From assembly GCA_003151735.1 (NCBI GenBank), contig PLYI01000089.1, forward strand, positions 20,024 through 84,023: a stretch of 64,000 nt of DNA, in the 5' to 3' direction. Made by a program: the position numbers and the translations under genes. Shown in pieces: positions 59,571 through 64,000 of this stretch. The stretch comes from Candidatus Bathyarchaeota archaeon. Its GTDB lineage: Archaea > Thermoproteota > Bathyarchaeia > Bathyarchaeales > Bathycorpusculaceae. The notes beneath the pieces are model-generated. The model was not told the DNA's origin and searched no databases. It saw only the letters and a list, made by a program, of their open reading frames with translations. Every line of letters begins with the position of its first letter. Position 1 is the stretch's first letter.

Positions 59571-60059
59571 ATGGCGCAGAAAACCGAAGAATGCAAACCC
59601 CTTGTCGTAGTAAGAATCAGAGGAGTCGTTAGCGCACAGCGCGAAGCCAGAGAAACCCTTGACCTACTCCACTTAAACCACACTAACCACGCCGTCCTAA
59701 TCGACAGCCGCCCCGCCTACAAAGGCATGCTGCAACGCGTAAACAGCTACGTCACCTACGGCGAACCCACAAAAGAAACCGTAATCATGATGATACAAAA
59801 ACGTGCACTCTTAGCAGGCGATAAAAAACTAACCGACGAATACCTAAAAAAAACCGGGTACAAATCAGTCGACGACCTCGCAGCAGATATAGTTAGCTGC
59901 AAAGTACAGTACGGCAAACTCCCAGACATAGTCGCACGTTTCCGATTGCATCCACCAAGCAAAGGCTACAAGGGCAAAACCAAAAAAGGCTTCAACGCAG
60001 GTGGCGAAGCGGGCTACCGCGGAGAAGCAATCAATGCACTAGTGCAACGCATGGTTTAA
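59571..60059 (+). CDS. rpl30: 50S ribosomal protein uL30
   Basis: A 162-residue uL30 of the long archaeal/eukaryotic form: LVVVRIRGVVSAQREARETLDLLHLNHTNHAVLID then the C-terminal RFRLHPPSKGYKGKTKKGFNAGGEAGYRG. In most archaea rpl15 follows directly; here 1.47 kb of unrelated sequence intervenes. Confidence 0.94.
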   Translation: MAQKTEECKPLVVVRIRGVVSAQREARETLDLLHLNHTNHAVLIDSRPAYKGMLQRVNSYVTYGEPTKETVIMMIQKRALLAGDKKLTDEYLKKTGYKSVDDLAADIVSCKVQYGKLPDIVARFRLHPPSKGYKGKTKKGFNAGGEAGYRGEAINALVQRMV

Positions 60060-60149
60060 AACCAGCGTTTATCCATCAATCTTTGTTTTTCATTTTTGTT
60101 CAAGCAAAACATATTAGAGTTACGTTAAGAACTGGTTATTTGACCTTTT

Positions 60150-60545
60150 ATGGATAAACCAGTGTTTTTTGCTGCAGTTTTGTTGTTTGTTTTCTTTGCT
60201 GCAGCCGCTGAAGTGGCAGTTGCCGATGTTTCCCTTGGCGTTAAAGCGGGTGACTGGATAGAGTACAAGGTATCTACCACAGGAACTGCGTCGGAAGGAC
60301 ATGATGTAGTGTGGGCTAGAATGGAAATCCTAAGCGTCATTCACGGTGAAGTTTTAGCTGTTAATACGACCACCGAAGCTGTTAACGGGTTGTTTTCCAG
60401 TTTGGTGATGAATTTGGACCCTGCTTCTGGACAAGTTGATGTTTGGGCCATTATCCCCGCAGACCTCAGCAAGGGCGAATCATTCTACGACAAAAACTTG
60501 GGCAACATCCCAATCATGGGTGAAGAAAAACAAAAACAGAGATAA
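60150..60545 (+). pseudogene. Truncated secreted protein
   Basis: 131 residues with a signal peptide (about 1-26, AAAAEVAVADVSLGVKAGDW) and the start of a beta-rich exported domain (GDWIEYKVSTTGT, EGHDVVWARMEILSV, WAIIPADLSKGESFYDKNLGN). The end, GEEKQKQR-stop, comes where I would expect such a domain to continue, and a second unrelated fragment follows. Probably a 3'-truncated gene inside the ribosomal operon; it could still be secreted. Confidence 0.5.
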
Positions 60546-60726
60546 GGCAGATGAAGAAATATCTCGTGTTGTTGCAACTATAGAAAATCAAAAGAGGCTC
60601 TCAAGCGAAGAATTTCAAAAGGTGTATGAAACTATTTGGCAGAATGGTCCCTCAGTAAAGTATCAGAATCCCGGTGCTAGGGAAAGGGAACCGCAATTCA
60701 TTAATCAAAATCCAAATCTACTTTAA
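60526..60726 (+). pseudogene. Fragment of an unrecognised ORF
   Basis: In another frame of the same strand, overlapping the end of the truncated secreted protein, about 65 codons encode a helical, protein-like stretch (DEEISRVVATIENQKRLSSEE, then QKVYETIWQNGP). The frame runs back to 60436 but only as antiphase of the previous gene. No ribosome site. Likely a gene remnant; family unknown. Confidence 0.3.
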
Positions 60727-61040
60727 CAAAACCGAAAAGAAACAATAAATGAGACCTGAATGGAGCCCCATTCATTGGTATATGCGGAAACTTTGAGGCG
60801 CGCCATTATATTTGGATCCCAATAGGATATCATTGCAGAAACCTATAATGGGTAGGTCGTATTGGCGTTATCCGCTGTCATTAGAATGTTAAAACATAGT
60901 AATTATGGCAAACCACCGCTAACCATCAAATCTTAACCAAATACCCCTGCTTTTCACCGCTAAAACATCGAGCAATCGCTGTTTTCATGGATATTTTGCT
61001 TGCTGTTATTTAGGTAATTTGTATCCCTTTATGTGCGATA
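60727..61040. other. Non-coding stretch inside the rpl30-rpl15 interruption
   Basis: About 310 bp with no credible gene. It contains an inverted repeat GAATGG-AGCC-CCATTC (60758-60773). A 21-codon ORF starting near the first arm is not supported by a ribosome site. Nothing else stands out. Confidence 0.4.
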
Positions 61041-61052
61041 CATTTTATAATG
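61041..61052 (+). promoter_or_regulatory. TATA-like promoter for Hsp20-rpl15-secY
   Basis: CATTTTATAATG, with an expected start near 61070, precedes a strong GGAGGGGG (61079-61086) and the Hsp20 ATG at 61094. It would let rpl15 and secY be expressed separately from the upstream ribosomal genes. Confidence 0.45.
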
Positions 61053-61093
61053 TCATCAGAGAGATGCGTTAGTTAATTGGAGGGGGACTAAAC

Positions 61094-61537
61094 ATGAGTG
61101 CAAGATGGAGAAGGACCAGTAAAAATCGGAAATGGTTAGATTTTAACGGTTTAAAAGGCAACAAACCCACAGCAACCCAGAAAACTCAGCGGTTCAAATC
61201 AACGCCTGCTCACCCAAGTTTTCGACCATCAAAAAGCTTCGGCAAGCGCAGCCTCGTAGAACAAAAGCCTTTGATCGATATCTTTCAAGAAAGCGGTTTC
61301 ATTACCATCGTGGCAGAAATAGTAGGCTTTAATAAGGAAACCCTCAAGATAAATGTGAAAGACCAGAAAATTACGCTGTCGGCAAAATCAAAGGACCGAA
61401 GATACTATAAAAGTTTAAATCTTCCGACGGTAGTGATTCCAAACGCAATGCACACCAAATTCAAGAATGGCGTGCTGGAAATCAAGCTTAAAAAAGCTGA
61501 AACGTTAGATAAAGAAGCGGATCAAAATGCCACATAA
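61094..61537 (+). CDS. Hsp20-like (alpha-crystallin) protein
   Basis: A 147-residue protein with a basic, low-complexity N-terminus (about 1-60, WRRTSKNRKWLDFNG) and a short alpha-crystallin domain (PLIDIFQESGFITIVAEIVGFNKETLKINVKDQKITLSAK to NGVLEIKLKKAE). It differs from the Hsp20 at 46.9 kb in its basic rather than acidic N-terminus. It overlaps rpl15 by 11 bp, so it is transcribed and probably translationally coupled with it. Confidence 0.8.
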   Translation: MSARWRRTSKNRKWLDFNGLKGNKPTATQKTQRFKSTPAHPSFRPSKSFGKRSLVEQKPLIDIFQESGFITIVAEIVGFNKETLKINVKDQKITLSAKSKDRRYYKSLNLPTVVIPNAMHTKFKNGVLEIKLKKAETLDKEADQNAT

Positions 61538-61937
61538 ACTAAGAAAAATCAGGAAAACAAGAGGCTCAAGAACTCAGGGTTACGGCAGAGTAGGTCAACA
61601 CCGAGACAGCGGAAGTAAAGGCCACCGGAAAGTCGGACGCCACAAACACCTATGGAGCCTAGTCGTTACATCTGAACCTAACTACTTCGGAAAACACGGC
61701 TTCACCTCACCCCAAAGCCTACACACCAAAGAAAACGCAATCAACCTAGTCAGACTAGACCAACTGGCACAAGGATCCGAAATTAACCTAACTGAACTTG
61801 GCTACACCAAACTTTTAGGCAACGGAAAAATCACTAAACCCCTGACCATTCACGTAGCTTCGCACTCAAAATCCGCGGCAGAAAAAGTCACGGCAGCAGG
61901 CGGAAAAATCGTAGCTCCCCAAACTCACGGAGAGTAA
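61527..61937 (+). CDS. rpl15: 50S ribosomal protein uL15
   Basis: A 136-residue uL15: KIRKTRGSRTQGYGRVGQHRDSGSKGHRKVGRHKH at the N-terminus, INLVRLDQLAQ in the middle, and LTIHVASHSKSAAEKVTAAGG at the end. It starts inside the Hsp20-like gene and is followed 9 bp later by secY. Confidence 0.94.
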   Translation: MPHKLRKIRKTRGSRTQGYGRVGQHRDSGSKGHRKVGRHKHLWSLVVTSEPNYFGKHGFTSPQSLHTKENAINLVRLDQLAQGSEINLTELGYTKLLGNGKITKPLTIHVASHSKSAAEKVTAAGGKIVAPQTHGE

Positions 61938-61946
61938 AACACCTAA

Positions 61947-63365
61947 ATGCCCGGAAGATTCCTCAGCCTCTTCAAACCAATAGGAAGAGTTCTGCCTGAA
62001 ATAAAAAAGCCTGAGCGCAAAGTTAGTTTTAACGAAAAAATCTTCTGGACAGCACTTGTCCTGGTTATTTTCCTTGTCATGACTGAAATCCCACTATTCG
62101 GAGTTTCAAAAGCAGCTTCGGACCAATTTGGTTCTTTAAGAGTAATTTTCGCATCCAACCGCGGCACACTGATGGAGCTGGGAATTGGCCCCATCGTCAC
62201 GGCTGGATTAATCCTGCAGTTACTCGCAGGGTCATCAATCATCCAATGTGACATGTCAAACTCTGAAGATAGAGGACTCTTCACTTCAGCAAGCAAAGTC
62301 TTCACAATCCTACTTACCGGTATCCAATCTGGAGCATACATACTAAGCGGCATGTACGGAACAAGCCTTGCTGGGCCAACGGTGCTAATAATTTTCTTAC
62401 AGTTGATAATTACAGGCGTAATCGTCATGTTAATGGATGAACTCGTCCAGAAAGGCTGGGGACTAGGCAGTGGAATCAGCCTGTTCATCATGGCAGGAGT
62501 CGCCCAGAACATTGTATGGTCAGCATTCTCGCCGCCAAACGGCTTATTTGTCGGGTCACTTTCAGCCCTTTTAGGTCATCAACAAACGTTGGTGCAGTGG
62601 GCGTTTGGTTCTGCATCAGGAGTCTACCCGTCACTGCTAGGTTTCTTCGCCACCATCGCTGTCTTTCTAATAGTTATTTACTTACAAGGAATAAGAATTG
62701 AGCTTCCAATGAGCTATGCAGGATACAAAGGCTTCCGAAGCAGATACCCAATTAAACTCCTATACGTCTCAAACCTGCCAGTCATTTTCGCGTCAGCTCT
62801 ATTCGCCAACGTCTACTTCTTCAGTCAACTACTGTGGAGCCAATTTGGACGCCCTGCACCAGGCACAAACCTCTTCTTCCAATTCATAGGCGACTACAAG
62901 CAAAACGTAACTTCAGGCAGTGTTACACCTGTAGGCGGCCTAGCATACTATGTCACCGCTCCACGCAACATACAAAATGTCATCGCTGCACCACTACAGG
63001 CAGCTGCTTACCTAGCCATCATCATAGTCTTCTGCGCTGTCTTCTCACTGATTTGGCTCGAAGTCGGCGGTTTAGGACCCTCAAAAGTTGCCCAACAACT
63101 TATGGACAGCGGCATGCAAATTCCAGGTTACAGACGGTCAGGAAGACCCATCGAAGCCATCCTCAAACGCTACATTCCAGTAGTCACTGTGCTAGGAGGT
63201 ATAATCGTTGGGCTTGTGGCTGGACTCTCCGACTTCCTAGGCGCCTTCGGCTCGGGCACAGGTATCTTGCTGTCAGTAGGCATCATCTACCAGTACTACG
63301 AACTGTTAATGCGTGAACGTGCCGCAGAAATGTTCCCAGCGTTCAGAAGAATCCTAGGCGAATAG
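61947..63365 (+). CDS. secY: Preprotein translocase subunit SecY
   Basis: A 472-residue SecY with ten transmembrane segments, the central channel of the Sec translocon. The plug region (FGSLRVIFASNRGTLMELGIGPIVTAGLILQLLAGS), QKGWGLGSGISLFIMAG, and the cytosolic loop with KGFRSRYPIKLLYVSN and MQIPGYRRSGRPIEAILKRYIP that contacts the ribosome are clear. The genes that often follow in archaea (adk, rpl34e, cmk, truB) are not here. Confidence 0.96.
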   Translation: MPGRFLSLFKPIGRVLPEIKKPERKVSFNEKIFWTALVLVIFLVMTEIPLFGVSKAASDQFGSLRVIFASNRGTLMELGIGPIVTAGLILQLLAGSSIIQCDMSNSEDRGLFTSASKVFTILLTGIQSGAYILSGMYGTSLAGPTVLIIFLQLIITGVIVMLMDELVQKGWGLGSGISLFIMAGVAQNIVWSAFSPPNGLFVGSLSALLGHQQTLVQWAFGSASGVYPSLLGFFATIAVFLIVIYLQGIRIELPMSYAGYKGFRSRYPIKLLYVSNLPVIFASALFANVYFFSQLLWSQFGRPAPGTNLFFQFIGDYKQNVTSGSVTPVGGLAYYVTAPRNIQNVIAAPLQAAAYLAIIIVFCAVFSLIWLEVGGLGPSKVAQQLMDSGMQIPGYRRSGRPIEAILKRYIPVVTVLGGIIVGLVAGLSDFLGAFGSGTGILLSVGIIYQYYELLMRERAAEMFPAFRRILGE

Positions 63366-63374
63366 CCTAAAGGT

Positions 63375-63402
63375 TTCCCGTGAAAAATTATGATTGCGGG
63401 AA
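63375..63402 (+). terminator. Hairpin downstream of secY
   Basis: TTCCCG (63375-63380) pairs with CGGGAA (63397-63402) around a 16-nt loop, about ten bases after the secY stop, with a T5 stretch 11 bases later. Plausible end of the ribosomal operon transcript. Confidence 0.4.
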
Positions 63403-63531
63403 GCTTACCCAATTTTTACTTATCAAATTAACTTCTTAACCACGATAGAATGTCGATGATGTGTAATATGATTAATAAATCCCCTCAGAGACCAACGTAT
63501 TGACAAATATTAGATAAAACGTGAGGAAATC

Positions 63532-64000
63532 ATGAAGGTTCTTGTAGTTTACGGTACTAGATGGGGCGGCACAGTAAATATTGCGGAAAAAATAGGGGAA
63601 GTAATCAAAGATCAGGGTTACAGCGTTGATGTTGTTGATGCCAAAAAGAGCCCTCAAGAGGTTGATTTATATGACCTCGTCATCGTCGGAAGTGGCATAA
63701 GAGCGGACAAGTGGACCAAAGAAACCACAACTTTTCTGGAAAAAAACTCAGAGTTGCTTGTGAATAAGAAGACCGCTTTGTTTGTCAGTTGCCAAATGGC
63801 TGACGGAGGAAAAGAAGCTCAAGATAAAGCAAAAAAACTTTATCTAGAAAAAACAGCTGAACAATACGGGTTAAAACCAGTAGCTTTTGGTTTCTTCGGC
63901 GGTTTTTTGGACTTCAGCAAAAGCCACGGTTTATTCGTTGATATTCTTATTAGAGTTAACAGGAATAGTCTGCGTAAAAATGGCTTGGATACCCGTAAAG
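63532..64000 (+). CDS. Flavodoxin-domain protein (3' partial)
   Basis: 156 codons are visible and the frame runs off the right edge. The N-terminus VLVVYGTRWGGTVNIAEKIGE is a flavodoxin phosphate-binding loop variant (TRWGGT), and YDLVIVGSGIRADKW is the second FMN-contact loop. KTALFVSCQMADGG also fits the flavodoxin_5 group, which includes protoporphyrinogen oxidase HemG-like proteins and uncharacterised archaeal ones. Role is open. GTGAGG precedes the ATG by five bases. Confidence 0.8.
   Translation, partial: MKVLVVYGTRWGGTVNIAEKIGEVIKDQGYSVDVVDAKKSPQEVDLYDLVIVGSGIRADKWTKETTTFLEKNSELLVNKKTALFVSCQMADGGKEAQDKAKKLYLEKTAEQYGLKPVAFGFFGGFLDFSKSHGLFVDILIRVNRNSLRKNGLDTRK

Noticed and set aside
60759..60824. 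21-codon ORF as another leader peptide
   Set aside because: No ribosome site, no product-matched residues, and the next gene (Hsp20-like) is over 250 bp away behind its own promoter.

Overview
The window is archaeal and most resembles a Candidatus Bathyarchaeia-type genome. Aromatic amino acids are made by the archaeal route (ADH synthase plus 3-dehydroquinate synthase II, no DAHP synthase, GHMP-type shikimate kinase). The ribosomal cluster carries archaeal members (rnp1, rps4e, rpl32e, rpl19e). There are also a group-3b-type NiFe hydrogenase, an F420/LLM-family oxidoreductase, an RPA-like OB-fold protein, a tRNA-Met with a probable variable-loop intron, and TATA/BRE-like promoters. The phylum assignment is an inference from gene content; no marker tree was run.

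Layout. 1-4.2 kb: 3' part of carB, two small membrane proteins, an ABC ATPase/permease pair. 4.3-14.6 kb: one long plus-strand operon running lysC - ADH synthase - DHQ synthase II - aroD - aroE - aroK - aroA - aroC - aroQ - aminotransferase - tyrA, so aspartate and aromatic pathways are joined transcriptionally. 15-22.7 kb (minus): ilvB - ilvH - leuC - leuD - leuB - leuA - pheA. 22.7-33.6 kb: NiFe hydrogenase (fused beta/gamma, delta, alpha) with maturation genes for the endopeptidase, HypE, D, C, F, A and an Mrp/MinD-type ATPase in the hypB position. 33.7-50.9 kb: accessory region with a membrane-bound winged-helix regulator facing a Met-rich secreted peptide, ilvD, a second leuA/cimA homologue, transporters, stress proteins, several broken genes and a tRNA. 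51.2-63.4 kb: ribosomal protein operon rpl22 to secY, interrupted by about 1.5 kb between rpl30 and rpl15. The window ends inside a flavodoxin-like gene.

Main finding. Three amino-acid biosynthesis transcription units appear to begin with a short leader ORF whose residues match the pathway product. The aro operon is preceded by a 28-codon ORF ending in SFDYYFYFHYFP and then stop, two bases upstream of a 9-bp stem-loop that precedes lysC. The second leuA-type gene is preceded by a 20-codon ORF with 9 Ile/Leu/Val residues whose stop codon touches the next ATG. The ilvB operon is preceded by a 16-codon ORF with its own Shine-Dalgarno ending Val-Pro-Ile-Leu-stop, whose last codons form one arm of an 8-bp hairpin. 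Together they suggest translation-dependent (attenuator-like) control of amino-acid operons in an archaeon. I know of no experimentally established example of this, and no search was possible here.

Other notable points are a hydrogenase beta-gamma fusion, a Cys-to-Asp change at a proximal-cluster ligand, Lys/Ala-rich tails on five ribosomal proteins, and broken genes. Two of these (a methyltransferase and the second leuA) each need only one base to repair and could be assembly errors.
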